Notes: a model not told the origin generated them from the letters alone. A stretch of DNA of 64,000 nucleotides from Niastella sp. (GCA_017744515.1 JAGIBF010000026.1:16523-80522); one strand, 5' to 3'; numbered from the stretch's first letter, positions 10,001-18,354 are shown. A program made the numbers and translations.

Positions 10001-10290
10001 TAGCCGGCGTATATGCTACCCGTCCGGGTGTATTGCTTTCTGAGGCACATATCGATGACAACCTCGATCACCAGGTACCTATGGGTGTTATCGGAGTCAT
10101 TCCTACTAAAGTATGTATGGAAGGTGGCGCTATCAAACGTGGCGACCTGATCGTAACATCTTCTACAACTGGTGTAGCTATGAAAGCCGACCCGGATAAA
10201 GTAAAGGTGGGACAGGTGATTGGCAAAGCCCTGCAGGACTACAACGCCAATGGCGTAGGAAAGATCAATGTATTGGTAAGCATTAAATAA
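7030..10290 (+). CDS. Large repetitive surface protein, tail-fibre-like
   Basis: A 1086-residue exported protein with a signal peptide (residues 1-20). The N-terminal domain (NLLNYQGVARNSVGNVL) is a beta-sandwich type common in Bacteroidota surface proteins. GPAGGDLTGTYPNP modules at about residues 140 and 335 bracket sixteen tandem 10-residue repeats of the form TTAKLADGSV (about residues 161-320), which suggest a fibrous, possibly trimeric beta-helix shaft. Residues about 390-940 are Gly/Asn-rich with two long near-duplicate blocks. The C-terminal 140 residues (AEFFNVTG, EPGDVLVI, GVIPTKVCMEGGAIKRGDLIV) resemble a tail-fibre or G2-peptidase-like head. No type IX sorting domain was seen. It sits between two other exported proteins. 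The exact role is unknown; adhesion is inference. Confidence 0.8.
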   Translation: MKRFLCILLVLQLVSMITIGQAPNLLNYQGVARNSVGNVLPNKDIKLRLSIRDGSAAGAIVYTETRTVTTNPVGLFNVQVGSGGATNVTGTIAGINWGAGAKYMQVEVDPNNGNSFVSIGTNQLLSVPYAIYSGGGNPVGPAGGDLTGTYPNPTIAANAVTTAKIANTAVTTAKLGDGSVTTAKVADANITTAKLADGSVTTAKVVDANITTAKLADGSVTTAKVMDAAVTTAKLADNSVTTAKVIDANITTAKLADGSVTTPKIADGSVATAKLADGSVSTAKVMDAAVTTAKLADNSVTTAKVIDANITTAKLADGAVTQAKIDPGVMFLPTGPAGGDLSGTYPNPAVAKIMGVGVSAVAPLSGQVLKFDGTNWGPAALGGGGFSLPYVTLENNAGTLFSITNDGDGTSVEGVNNTTTSSIAAVRGIVNSTAPGGFSSAVRGINNGTGGLGIGVWGSQAGSGWGVYGVTPNGLGVYGNSSANGYGVYANSNTGIGLQATSNNGIAANMSIFNNANNNNVLVANTVGNGTVINVSTTGNGAGVFSSTTGGFGVHGVTSQQTSAGIVGDNNGAGEAVVGRTNSNIAGAVVGRNDGGGYGVRGFVATNTSGTAVGVLGQIGLNNSTGRAGRFENFNATNIVGNTFEVESNGNGNIPDNTQGNASSFLLDNTNSVGAAVRAEVNTIFGNFGAAGVFGISSGTGGRAGLFYASNPSGNGASLIALTDGNGNAITANAGKDGNGVETNIDGAGNALYAWVPSFATGRAGRFEIFNEGNTSDVITVKTVGNGTAGDFMVDRVTGTSPAVRGEVNSQFANFGTAGIYGISSGTGGFAGLFHASNPAGNGPALVAIADGNGNGITANASNGGDGVEATADGTGTAVFGWVPNFGNGRASRFVNFNTGNTNAVLTVEQHSNGSIALFKSGNPGTVNVARINSAGRGFFNGGTQVGGADVAEFFNVTGTAKAYEPGDVLVIAQDADRTVEKSTGAYSTLVAGVYATRPGVLLSEAHIDDNLDHQVPMGVIGVIPTKVCMEGGAIKRGDLIVTSSTTGVAMKADPDKVKVGQVIGKALQDYNANGVGKINVLVSIK
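7510..7989 (+). repeat. Sixteen in-frame 30-bp tandem repeats
   Basis: Sixteen consecutive 10-codon units lie inside the large surface protein, consensus TTAK(L/V)xDxx(V/I). L-type and V-type units mostly alternate, giving a 20-residue higher-order period. A block of about 38 residues occurs twice almost unchanged (starting near 7705 and 7885), showing recent internal duplication. Confidence 0.9.
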
Positions 10291-10307
10291 ACACTAAAAC
10301 AACACGT

Positions 10308-10817
10308 ATGATATTCAAACATCAATATAAAGTAATGATAGGTGTGATGGTATTGCTGGCGCATGCCTTCATTGCTAATGCGCAGGACGACGAGAAAAGA
10401 AATACCGGCGAGAGTCTCGGAAAACAGTTTCTCAATAACCGGGTGTCCGGCATGCAATATGCACCTGCAAAACCAAAGATGCAAAGAAGAGCTACCATTG
10501 CGGAGCAACAGGAGAACCACGACGAAAGCAGTGGCATGCAACTGAAAAAAGGAACCATCAAGGGGATGCGTTTTGAAGGCGGAAGTGGGTTTACGCCAAA
10601 TGCTGCCCGCAGAACAGTAAAAACGCAGGCTACCGGAGGAACATTATCCAGCGATCAGAAAGCAGCGCAAAACACTACGCCTGCTGCCAATACACCTGTT
10701 GCGCCTGCACAGGGTGGTGTAAAAGAATCGCTGGAGCATAAGAGTACGCCTGCTACGGAGGGAAAGACGATCAACCCGGGAGCAGTGAAAAAAGCAACGA
10801 CAGAAAAGAAAGACTAA
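10308..10817 (+). CDS. Exported low-complexity protein of unknown function
   Basis: A 169-residue protein starting 17 nt after the stop of the giant surface protein, so the two are probably co-transcribed. A signal peptide ends near residue 25 (IANAQ). The mature part is hydrophilic and rich in Q, K, T, A and P, with little predicted structure. No family was recognised. The tight spacing suggests a function with the preceding fibre-like protein, for example an accessory or anchor (inference). A strong terminator follows. Confidence 0.7.
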   Translation: MIFKHQYKVMIGVMVLLAHAFIANAQDDEKRNTGESLGKQFLNNRVSGMQYAPAKPKMQRRATIAEQQENHDESSGMQLKKGTIKGMRFEGGSGFTPNAARRTVKTQATGGTLSSDQKAAQNTTPAANTPVAPAQGGVKESLEHKSTPATEGKTINPGAVKKATTEKKD

Positions 10818-10845
10818 TAAAAATCCGGAAGATCAGCTATAGCGT

Positions 10846-10881
10846 GTTGCGGGGTCCTGTGTGGCTCCGCAACGTTTTTTT
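10846..10881 (+). terminator. Terminator after the surface-protein operon
   Basis: GTTGCGG pairs with CCGCAAC around a G/T-rich loop and is followed by seven T. The T run overlaps the stop codon of the convergent minus-strand gene. Confidence 0.85.
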
Positions 10882-11674
10882 ATACCATTTCCATCCAGGT
10901 GTGATCGGCTAATAATTTTACGGCAGCTACAAAACGCTTGTAAGGACCGGCGCCACCGCCCCATTCACGGGGGCTTACCAGCGACAGCAGGTGGTTGCCA
11001 TCGCTCTTCTCATACAGATAGTAAGTTTGCCCGATCACTGGAGCGAAGTTGAGTTTGGCATTATAGATCAGCATCGACAACTCTTTGCGCTTTTGTATTT
11101 CCTGCGCCTGCAGTGCCAGCAGTTCAATTTGCTTGCGTATCTGCACCAGCTGCATATTGGTTTGCTCTTCCATGGCAGTAAGCGCTTTGTGGCGTATCAC
11201 GCCTTCTTCATTTGGCTTGATCAGGGCGCCTGATACAGAAGCAGAGTAGGGCAATACGCTCATCTGCTTGTGATAGTACTCTACATTGGTGTATTCCCGT
11301 TGAGCAGGTGTAAATCCTTTCTGGGTGATCTTAAGATAACCGTTGGGCATGATCTCATTCACCACCTGCAGGATAGGCTGGTTGTCCTTATAGAACTCGG
11401 TTTCGAATGTAATGCCGTCGATGAACAGGGCTTTGCTGGCATCGGCGATCTCGGGGTTTTCAAAGCTATGTATCTGTCCATCGGGTACCAGCAGGTACTT
11501 AGACTCGAAAGCCTGATGCTCCAATGTGACCCAGTTCATGCTTACAGATAATAAGCGTTCATTTTCTACAGTCTCCATTTTATAGATACCTGACAGTGGG
11601 CGGTCTCCAAGCTCGTATACGCCTTTTTCGGGAAACAACTGCCAGCTGGCAAGGAAGTTATATGCTTGTACCAT
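10880..11674 (-). CDS. DUF2452 domain protein with an extra N-terminal domain
   Basis: A 264-residue cytoplasmic protein. The second half (about residues 140-264) matches my memory of DUF2452: EEQTNMQLVQIRKQIELLA, YYLYEKSDG, SLVSPREWG and the ending FVAAVKLLADHTW. The first ~135 residues form a separate beta-rich segment (GIYKMETVENERLLSVSMNW) reminiscent of lipocalin-like folds, which I do not associate with ordinary DUF2452 proteins of about 150 residues. This therefore looks like a fusion. No catalytic motif is visible and the function of DUF2452 is unknown. The gene is convergent with the surface-protein operon. Confidence 0.75.
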   Translation of the reverse strand: MVQAYNFLASWQLFPEKGVYELGDRPLSGIYKMETVENERLLSVSMNWVTLEHQAFESKYLLVPDGQIHSFENPEIADASKALFIDGITFETEFYKDNQPILQVVNEIMPNGYLKITQKGFTPAQREYTNVEYYHKQMSVLPYSASVSGALIKPNEEGVIRHKALTAMEEQTNMQLVQIRKQIELLALQAQEIQKRKELSMLIYNAKLNFAPVIGQTYYLYEKSDGNHLLSLVSPREWGGGAGPYKRFVAAVKLLADHTWMEMV

Positions 11675-11762
11675 GGTACAAAAGTATAAAACCTTGATAA
11701 AATCAAGCAGGCTTATCGGGTCAATAGCCGGGCAAACACTGTAAGTGCTGTGTTAAGATTAG

Positions 11763-12194
11763 TTATTGGAGGTATAAGGCTTCAAACGTGGCCAGTAAGT
11801 CCTGTCCTTTCAGTAACTCCAGTTTAGTGCCTGTGATACGATAATGCGTGGTAGTATTAAGTGCCTGAAATAATTTATTCTCCGTTTCCATGCCTTCCTG
11901 GCAAAACATTTTGGTGCTGCCTACGCCAGTAAAAGTAATAGCAGATGCCTGCGTAGTATATGCTCCAAAGTAGCTGTTGCATCCTGCAAAGCCTTTGATG
12001 CGGCCTGTATCGAGTTGGAGGAACACGTCTTTTGATAACCTGGGCAACCCATTGGGGAGACTGGTGAGGGCTGTCAGTTTCCATCTTGTATTGGTGAGCG
12101 AGCTGTTGGCTGTTTCTTCTTTAACAGGAGTGGTGTTGCGTGCACAGCCGGCAAGGAACCCAACGACAGCCAATAATATTAATACCTTTTGCAT
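11763..12194 (-). CDS. META domain-containing lipoprotein
   Basis: A 143-residue lipoprotein (lipobox FLAGC, cysteine at residue 16). The mature part is a META/HslJ domain: TRWKLTALTSLPNG, FAGCNSYFGAYT and a C-terminal LELLKGQDLLATFEAL. HslJ-type proteins are outer-membrane or periplasmic and are linked to heat or antibiotic resistance in E. coli; their biochemical role is unclear. The ATG at 12194 is chosen because it begins the signal peptide; upstream in-frame starts add 45 residues with no sense. It lies downstream of the YqaE gene on the same strand, but a terminator separates the two. Confidence 0.87.
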   Translation of the reverse strand: MQKVLILLAVVGFLAGCARNTTPVKEETANSSLTNTRWKLTALTSLPNGLPRLSKDVFLQLDTGRIKGFAGCNSYFGAYTTQASAITFTGVGSTKMFCQEGMETENKLFQALNTTTHYRITGTKLELLKGQDLLATFEALYLQ

Positions 12195-12290
12195 AATGTA
12201 TGTTTTTGTTGCTGAATAGATGCTGTTCGGGCGGCAGATACATACTATGGTAAAGGGGATTAACAATTCTTTGCAATAGAGCGGGCTACA

Positions 12291-12327
12291 ATAAAAAGAG
12301 CTTCTGCACAAACCAGCGCAGAAGCTC
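12291..12327 (-). terminator. Terminator between the YqaE-like and META genes
   Basis: A perfect 10-bp inverted repeat (GAGCTTCTGC/GCAGAAGCTC) with a 10-nt loop is followed on the minus strand by a run of five T. It closes the 12354-12776 gene. Confidence 0.9.
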
Positions 12328-12353
12328 ATAATAAGTTGTAAGAGGTGTAGTTA

Positions 12354-12776
12354 TTAAGCTGCGTCGAATACTACGAGCAGTGCATAAATAACACCGGGGA
12401 TCCAGAAGATCAGGGTCAGGATAAGGCTGATCCAGAACTTGCTGTTGATCTCTCCTTCTTTAAGGTATACAGCCAGTGGTGGCAGCAGGATGGCCAGGAT
12501 AGCCAGCAACACCTGATCGGTCTCTTCTTTCTTGCCAGCCTTTTTATTGGCTTTGTAATCTTTAAATAACTTCTTTGCCTCTTTCAGGCGGTGCCTTCTC
12601 TCGCTGCGGGGGAGGCTTTTGAAATCATTCATTGCGGCTTTTACAGCTTCTGGGTTGGGCTCGCTGGCAGGTGTGGAGGCTGTAACGGGCTCAGTAGTGC
12701 TGGCGGCCATGCTAACAGGAGCTACTGTACCTACCATGATCAACAATACAAACAGGCGAAGGAAAAGTCTTTTCAT
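12354..12776 (-). CDS. YqaE/Pmp3 family membrane protein
   Basis: A 140-residue exported or membrane protein. It has an N-terminal signal peptide (to about residue 24), a charged linker with a KEAKKLFKDYKANKKAGKKEE helix segment, and a C-terminal YqaE/Pmp3-like module: ILAILLPPLAVYLKEG, then a second transmembrane helix with LTLIFWIPGVIYALLVV. Pmp3 proteins are small hydrophobic membrane proteins tied to membrane potential and salt stress in other organisms. The extended version with a signal and charged linker is common in Bacteroidota. The ATG at 12776 is used rather than the longer frame because it begins the signal sequence. Confidence 0.85.
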   Translation of the reverse strand: MKRLFLRLFVLLIMVGTVAPVSMAASTTEPVTASTPASEPNPEAVKAAMNDFKSLPRSERRHRLKEAKKLFKDYKANKKAGKKEETDQVLLAILAILLPPLAVYLKEGEINSKFWISLILTLIFWIPGVIYALLVVFDAA

Positions 12777-13015
12777 AGTGATTAATTTTGGTATACAATG
12801 GCGTGAAATTAACATATATTTTTGATTCTCAAAGGGGAATTTGATCTACAAGGGTATCAATCAGTGCCTTCGGGGCAGCCTTGGAGGCATCACATTTCCG
12901 GTAACTTATCGGGAGATACTTGCAAGTGAAATGTTTTATAACTATCTTTCCTCATATCTCAAATCACCACCCCCTGATACGTTTCTATAAATTCAATCCT
13001 GCGAAATCACCCGGC

Positions 13016-14410
13016 TTGCAACCTATTGGCCAGGCGTTTCTGCATTATTGGAACTTCATCAGATCTATAGGGGTTACGGCCGAGATGGAGGAGTACGACA
13101 AGCGCAGGTTGAGCATGTTCAACCAGCTTAATCTCTTCAGCATGCTGGCTGGTCTCGTTTTAACCCTGGCCGGTATCTTCAGCAATGACCATTTACCTCC
13201 GCTGGTTTGGTATGTAGTATGTTCACCGCTTGCAATAGGCATCATTATACTTTGGCTTACCTACGAGCGGTATTATGAAGCTGCCCGCCTGATCTACTTT
13301 AGTGTTTACCCAATTGTTACGTGCCTGGTGTATCTCGGCAAGGTTGATGCAGGCGTATCGCTATTCTTTATTCTCTATGGGGTGATGTCTGTATTCTTTT
13401 TACAGAAGTTCAGGAGTATTGTATTTGCCTTTTGCTGGTCGGCTGCCTGTTATCTTGTTGCCACCGTAGTGCCACATGATCATTATTTCAGGTTGGCTTC
13501 GGTCAACTACTGGCTATATGTATTCCATCATATTACGGCCCTGGGCTTTATCTTCTATACCCTGGTCCTGATCAAAAGAGAGAATGCCGATTACCAGTTG
13601 AGCCTGATGGCCAAGAGCAGAGAGCTGCACCGGCGCAACATGGAGGTAGGGCGGCAGAAGCAGGAGATCGCTGAAAAAGCACGCCTGCTGGAGCAGCAGA
13701 CAAAGGAATTGACAGAGCTGAACCAGGTAAAGAACAAGCTTTTTTCTGTTATAGCCCACGACCTTAAAACGCCCATGTACGCTTTGCGTAACCTGTTTTA
13801 CAATATGCAGCGGTATAAGCTCTCCTCACAGGAGATATTGGATATGGTGCCCGGTATTGCTACCGAGATGAACTATACCACCAGTCTCATGGAGAACCTG
13901 CTGCAGTGGTCCAAATCGCAGATGAAGCATGCCAGGGTAAACCCCGAAGTGTTGGATGTGCAAAGAATGATGATCGAAGTATTGCAGTTGTTACAGCTGC
14001 AGGCTGAGAATAAGCAGGTGTACCTTGAATGCAAGCTGGATGAACCGATCTATTGTTTTGCCGATCGTGAGATGGTGAACCTCGTATTGCGCAACCTGCT
14101 GTCGAATGCGATCAAGTTTACGCCTAAGCATGGAACAGTATATATAGGCGCCACAGAGAAGTCGAAACAAGTGGAAGTTTTTGTGCAGGATACCGGCATT
14201 GGCATGAGCCGGGAAAATATGCAACGTATTTTTGGCGATAGTTACTTCACAACCCAGGGTACCAACCATGAAACAGGTACCGGCCTGGGCCTTAAACTGT
14301 GTAAAGAGTTTCTCGAAAAGAATGGCGGTAATATCTCCGTAGAAAGCGAACCGGGTAAGGGCAGTATTTTCTCCTTTACACTACCCCGCTACGAAAATCA
14401 GGTGGCCTGA
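13016..14410 (+). CDS. Membrane-bound sensor histidine kinase
   Basis: A sensor kinase with five or six N-terminal transmembrane helices, then a coiled coil (roughly REL to LTELNQVKNK) and a HisKA domain with the phospho-acceptor in FSVIAHDLKTP. The HATPase follows with N-box NLLSNAIKFTP, G1 DTGIGMS and G2 GTGLGLKLCKEF. No receiver domain or adjacent response regulator is present, so it is an orphan. The start is uncertain: an in-frame TTG at 13016, a TTG at 12920 and the first ATG at 13085 are all possible. The segment FLHYWNFIRSIGV before the ATG looks family-like, favouring a start upstream of 13085. Its last 13 bp overlap the 3' end of the convergent next gene. Confidence 0.88.
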   Translation: MQPIGQAFLHYWNFIRSIGVTAEMEEYDKRRLSMFNQLNLFSMLAGLVLTLAGIFSNDHLPPLVWYVVCSPLAIGIIILWLTYERYYEAARLIYFSVYPIVTCLVYLGKVDAGVSLFFILYGVMSVFFLQKFRSIVFAFCWSAACYLVATVVPHDHYFRLASVNYWLYVFHHITALGFIFYTLVLIKRENADYQLSLMAKSRELHRRNMEVGRQKQEIAEKARLLEQQTKELTELNQVKNKLFSVIAHDLKTPMYALRNLFYNMQRYKLSSQEILDMVPGIATEMNYTTSLMENLLQWSKSQMKHARVNPEVLDVQRMMIEVLQLLQLQAENKQVYLECKLDEPIYCFADREMVNLVLRNLLSNAIKFTPKHGTVYIGATEKSKQVEVFVQDTGIGMSRENMQRIFGDSYFTTQGTNHETGTGLGLKLCKEFLEKNGGNISVESEPGKGSIFSFTLPRYENQVA

Positions 14411-15159
14411 TCTTCCGGTGAAAGAGGGGGATAAGCTGTCCAATCTCCGGATAAAGGTTCTTCCGTTCTCCACTCACTCCATCCATAATATTCATCACCA
14501 CTGTAATGGGCGACTGCTCCATAATCGTTCAATTGATTGCCAAACAGGGAGGCATGTACCGTATTCTCGCTTTCTTTAGTAAAGGAGTTGTAATGTCCTT
14601 TTAAATACAGTGAGCTGATGGATAATGGCAGCAGCTTATAACCATTGAACTGTTCACGTACCAATTGCTCTGTTGTTGTAAAAGCTGTAGCAAAATCACC
14701 ACTGGGCGAAGTGACGATGGTATTGATGGTTCGGATCATGCCATCTGGTCCTTCTGCATTGTAGACGGTTACAGCTGTTTCTTCAACTCCATAGAGTGTG
14801 AAGAAAGGGCCGGCAAAGCTCACTGAAAGTATTAGTTTTTGTACATGTGCGACTGTTTCGTATTTGAAACTGTTCAGGATGACTTCTGTAGTATAAGCAG
14901 GGAAATGAATGCTGCTGTAATCGAAAGTCTCTTTTTGTAACGTTTGCCCTATCAGCTGCCGGAAGTTGCTCCATGCTGCAAATTGGTTGTCCCCGAAAGC
15001 ATGAGCGATCAGTTCATTCAAGGCAATAGTACCTGGGTATTGCTGTCTGAATCCGGGCCAGGTTATATGATCTGTGCCTAAGGGATAGTATTGGCCGATG
15101 GTTGTATAGACCGGCCAGTAATTATAATACTTCGCGTTGAATGAAAAATAATTTCTCAT
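14398..15159 (-). CDS. Protein of unknown function linked to an outer-membrane receptor
   Basis: A 253-residue protein rich in aromatic residues (Y, F, W), starting MRNYFSFNAKYYNYWPVY. No signal peptide or known motif is recognised. It begins 20 nt after the stop of the receptor-like gene on the same strand and is likely co-transcribed with it. That suggests a companion role, as SusD-like partners have, but its sequence does not look like SusD. Its 3' end overlaps the convergent kinase gene by 13 bp. Confidence 0.72.
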   Translation of the reverse strand: MRNYFSFNAKYYNYWPVYTTIGQYYPLGTDHITWPGFRQQYPGTIALNELIAHAFGDNQFAAWSNFRQLIGQTLQKETFDYSSIHFPAYTTEVILNSFKYETVAHVQKLILSVSFAGPFFTLYGVEETAVTVYNAEGPDGMIRTINTIVTSPSGDFATAFTTTEQLVREQFNGYKLLPLSISSLYLKGHYNSFTKESENTVHASLFGNQLNDYGAVAHYSGDEYYGWSEWRTEEPLSGDWTAYPPLSPEDQAT

Positions 15160-15179
15160 GATCAGGCTGATTACAAAAG

Positions 15180-17213
15180 TTACAGGTTGGCTTTAAAGCC
15201 CAAACCATAATATTGACGGGAACCGGTGAGCTGGAACCAATCTCTGTCCTGCTTCGGGTTCCGGGTATCGGCATATATTTCAAAACCTTCGGCGCCTTTC
15301 AGTTTGAATTGGTAGCCTATATATGCGTTTTGTAAAGCTGCCGCATCTATGCGATAATTGGTTGTCGTAGTAGGGTTGCGGTCGGGGTTGAAATAATAAA
15401 CGAAGTCGAAACCGAAAATAACCCCTTTGCAGGAAAAGCGGTTTACCCAACCACCTGTCCAGGTAGTTCTGCCACTGTTGTAATCGCCTATAACTATACC
15501 ACCTAAGGAATAGCCAGGCAGGTCTTTTGATTTGTTTCTAATACTGGTGGCATTGATGCCAGTGGTAAAGGTAAAGGTGTTTTTATCGGCCACATTTATC
15601 ATCAGGCTGATGTGTTGTGTGTTGGCGCTGAGTTCGGGATATCTGATAGTATAACCGGTTGGTGTCATCAGATAAACCGGGGTTGCATAGTTCCGGCGTT
15701 CAAAGTAATAATTCAATGTTAGCAGGTTGTCCAACAGTCCCAGGCGGGTACCTGCCTGCCACGCTTTATAGGAACCTTCGGGTTCTAAAATGGGTGGAGA
15801 TGAAGATCCGGGGCCTGTAATGATGGTGAGCGGGAAATTGATGTTGTCGGCGTGCTGGTCCATACGGATGGCATAGTCGCCTGTATTCGTATTTTTTGCA
15901 TAGGAAGCAAAAAGTTTCAGGTTGTGCCGGCTGCCGGGCTGTACCAGTTGCCATACGTCCACGCTGGTGCTTACAAAGGGCAGTATCTTTTCAATATCCT
16001 GGCCGTTGGTCTTTGACAGGTTGGCCAATAAGCCACCCTGGATATTGAAGATGTTCTTATAATATATGTTAACAGAAGGTGTAACTAAAAAAGCCCTGCT
16101 ATCATAGTTATAATTATACTGGTTGACATAATTGCTGCCATTGATACTCCCTTTTGAAGTTGCTTCATTATCGTATTCAGTATACCTGAACATTGCATTT
16201 ACGGAGGGGGCAATCGACCAGCCATTATCGAGCGTTCCGTGATAAGTGATCTGGTCCATCAACAGCACTTGTTTGGTTCTATAATCCAGTTCAACGCGAT
16301 CTATATTGCCATTGGCTCCGGATGTTTGTACGATATCTCTTTCTCCTTTTCTTTTATACGCAGCATAGCTGGCCGTGAGCTCGTTTGTCAGATTTTTCGA
16401 CAACCCTGAACGGAGAGCGATGGTTGGATTGAAGGCTAATTGATTGCTATGACCTTTATAGCTTGAAAGATCAGCGTTTACATTGGATCGTTCGAGGTCT
16501 GCTATCTGTGGGACCGCATTGATCCTTACAGAAAGGTCGTGTGCACTGCCCAGCTTCATGTTGAGCCAGCCATTCAACCGGATGCGGTCAAAATTCATAG
16601 GTGTAGGTGAGGTGTTCGTTCCTATTTTAAACATTGGCTCTACCTCCCGCAGGTAATTGGCAGATATGCCCATTTGAACGTTCTTTTTGTTGAACCTTGC
16701 CGCAAGATGGTATTGATGGAAATAGTTTTTTTCTGATTCATAAGGTGTACTATACACTCCCCGATAATTGTTTTTTACCTGGAAGCTTTGTCCTGCTACA
16801 GTAATGCCTTGCTCTCCGGCGCCGCCATTGCGCGTGGTAACTACTGCGAGTAATTGTTGGCGGAGGCTGCCATTAACCTGCGTCAATGCGTTTTGCACGA
16901 TGGTTACTTCCCTGATATCATAAACACTATAGGCGTTTATATCATTGATCACAACGCCGTCTATTACATAGACTACATTGGCTGAATTAATAAAATAACC
17001 ATATGTCCAGGCGCTAAGGGCATCGCTCAGGTTGGTGAAGGGCATCCTTTCCAGCTGTTCACCTTTGATGGTAATGGATTGTGTGAAGTCTTTTTGGAGC
17101 TTTACTCTTCCGAGATTGAGCGTGTTGTTGGAAGTGTCGGTTTGTGAATAAACATTGTGCAGTAAGCAGATTGCAGCAGCAACGGTTAGTAATGGTTTTA
17201 GGGCTTTGGGCAT
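15180..17213 (-). CDS. TonB-dependent-receptor-like outer-membrane protein
   Basis: A 677-residue protein with a signal peptide (to about residue 23). It has a plug-like domain (ITIKGEQLERMPFTNLSDAL, about residues 48-67, then VVYVIDGVVINDINAYS and IREVTIVQNALTQVNGS) followed by a long beta-barrel rich in alternating aromatic strands. The usual RGP-GT-YG plug motif is degenerate (NGSLRQQLLAVVTTRNGG). A C-terminal strand ends in YYGLGFKANL. There is no N-terminal carboxypeptidase-like domain. It is probably an outer-membrane barrel of the TonB class with an unknown ligand. It precedes the 253-residue unknown gene by 20 nt. Confidence 0.8.
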   Translation of the reverse strand: MPKALKPLLTVAAAICLLHNVYSQTDTSNNTLNLGRVKLQKDFTQSITIKGEQLERMPFTNLSDALSAWTYGYFINSANVVYVIDGVVINDINAYSVYDIREVTIVQNALTQVNGSLRQQLLAVVTTRNGGAGEQGITVAGQSFQVKNNYRGVYSTPYESEKNYFHQYHLAARFNKKNVQMGISANYLREVEPMFKIGTNTSPTPMNFDRIRLNGWLNMKLGSAHDLSVRINAVPQIADLERSNVNADLSSYKGHSNQLAFNPTIALRSGLSKNLTNELTASYAAYKRKGERDIVQTSGANGNIDRVELDYRTKQVLLMDQITYHGTLDNGWSIAPSVNAMFRYTEYDNEATSKGSINGSNYVNQYNYNYDSRAFLVTPSVNIYYKNIFNIQGGLLANLSKTNGQDIEKILPFVSTSVDVWQLVQPGSRHNLKLFASYAKNTNTGDYAIRMDQHADNINFPLTIITGPGSSSPPILEPEGSYKAWQAGTRLGLLDNLLTLNYYFERRNYATPVYLMTPTGYTIRYPELSANTQHISLMINVADKNTFTFTTGINATSIRNKSKDLPGYSLGGIVIGDYNSGRTTWTGGWVNRFSCKGVIFGFDFVYYFNPDRNPTTTTNYRIDAAALQNAYIGYQFKLKGAEGFEIYADTRNPKQDRDWFQLTGSRQYYGLGFKANL

Positions 17214-17298
17214 TGTTCAAGGGGTGTTTGAGGCTGAAAGATAATAGAAACTGTCAGGTAGCCCAAACCGTATGTGTTAAAATTGCCCCTGTAAGCAA

Positions 17299-17341
17299 CA
17301 AAGGCTATGGAGCCGTCATGAACGGGCAACCATAGCCTTTG
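17299..17341 (-). terminator. Hairpin downstream of the dienelactone hydrolase gene
   Basis: A perfect 12-bp inverted repeat (CAAAGGCTATGG/CCATAGCCTTTG) lies 18 nt after the stop of the minus-strand hydrolase. The T run on the minus strand is poor, so termination is probable but not certain. Confidence 0.6.
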
Positions 17342-17359
17342 CAATAAAATTATATATGA

Positions 17360-18193
17360 TTATTTGAATATCCGGCCGAAGAAGTCCTGCATGTCTTTCC
17401 AGGAAGCTGTATCGGCAGCAGCGTTGTATTTGATGGGCATCTTAAAGCGCTCGCCAGTTGCAGTTGCATTGGGGTTGGTAAAGGCATGTGTTGCATCGGC
17501 ATAGGCTTTAAAGGTGTAATCTGCACCGATAGAATCCATTTGCTTTTTAAACGCGTCTACCTGCGCCTGAGGAACAAAGCTGTCGGCCAGACCATGGCAT
17601 ACCAGCACTTTTGCTTTCAGCAGGTTCTTGTCGGCTGGCACACCACGCAGATCGCCGTGGAAGCTTACTACGCCATTTACCGGGGCACCCAGTTTGGCAG
17701 CGTTCAATACCATCGAACCGCCGAAACAATAACCAATGGCGGCTATTTTAGTAGTATCTGCCTGCGGGTAGGTTTTCAGTTTACCCAAAGCTGCGAGGAA
17801 ACGGCTGTTGCCCAGTTTAGGATTGGTGTAAAAAGGCGTTGCATATTTGCCGGCAAGGGAAGGGCTGTCCGCTATAAGGCCATTGCCATACATATCGGCC
17901 ACGAAGGCAATGTATCCCAGCTTAGCGAGTTCACGTGCGCGCATTTTGGGATAGTCGTTCAGTCCCCACCATTCCGGTATGACCAGTACGGCTGGTCTTT
18001 TGGCTGAATCTGCTTCGTTGTAAGCTACAAAGCCGACCATTTGGGTAGTGTCTGCATCATAAGTAACGGACTGTTCTTTGATGATCACTGTATCTTTTTT
18101 GGGGCCATCCGTAGTCGCGGCTGGTTGATCGCTGCAGCTGGTCATGGTGGCGCTTACTGTAAGGATCGCAAGGCATAAAGGAATGTACTTCAT
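17360..18193 (-). CDS. Dienelactone hydrolase family lipoprotein
   Basis: A 277-residue alpha/beta hydrolase. The signal ends in TMTSC (cysteine 20), indicating a lipoprotein outside the cytoplasm. Family motifs are present: PAVLVIPEWWGLNDYP, the nucleophile-elbow GYCFGGS with cysteine near residue 155, an aspartate in CHGLADSFVP, and the histidine in ATHAFTNPNA. Together these form the Cys-Asp-His triad of dienelactone hydrolases, which cleave cyclic esters; many members act on other esters. It is monocistronic, with a hairpin after the stop codon. Confidence 0.9.
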   Translation of the reverse strand: MKYIPLCLAILTVSATMTSCSDQPAATTDGPKKDTVIIKEQSVTYDADTTQMVGFVAYNEADSAKRPAVLVIPEWWGLNDYPKMRARELAKLGYIAFVADMYGNGLIADSPSLAGKYATPFYTNPKLGNSRFLAALGKLKTYPQADTTKIAAIGYCFGGSMVLNAAKLGAPVNGVVSFHGDLRGVPADKNLLKAKVLVCHGLADSFVPQAQVDAFKKQMDSIGADYTFKAYADATHAFTNPNATATGERFKMPIKYNAAADTASWKDMQDFFGRIFK

Positions 18194-18354
18194 AGTAATG
18201 CTGAATATTTGAGGTTAAATCAAACGATTTTGCTGAGGGGCACGAAGTTCGTGTAAAAGACGATTATAAGGCGCAATTTATCCGCTATTAATCAATGCTT
18301 AACCATAATTATTATGCCCGGCTTCCCGGCTTATGGGCCAAATCAACTAATCCT

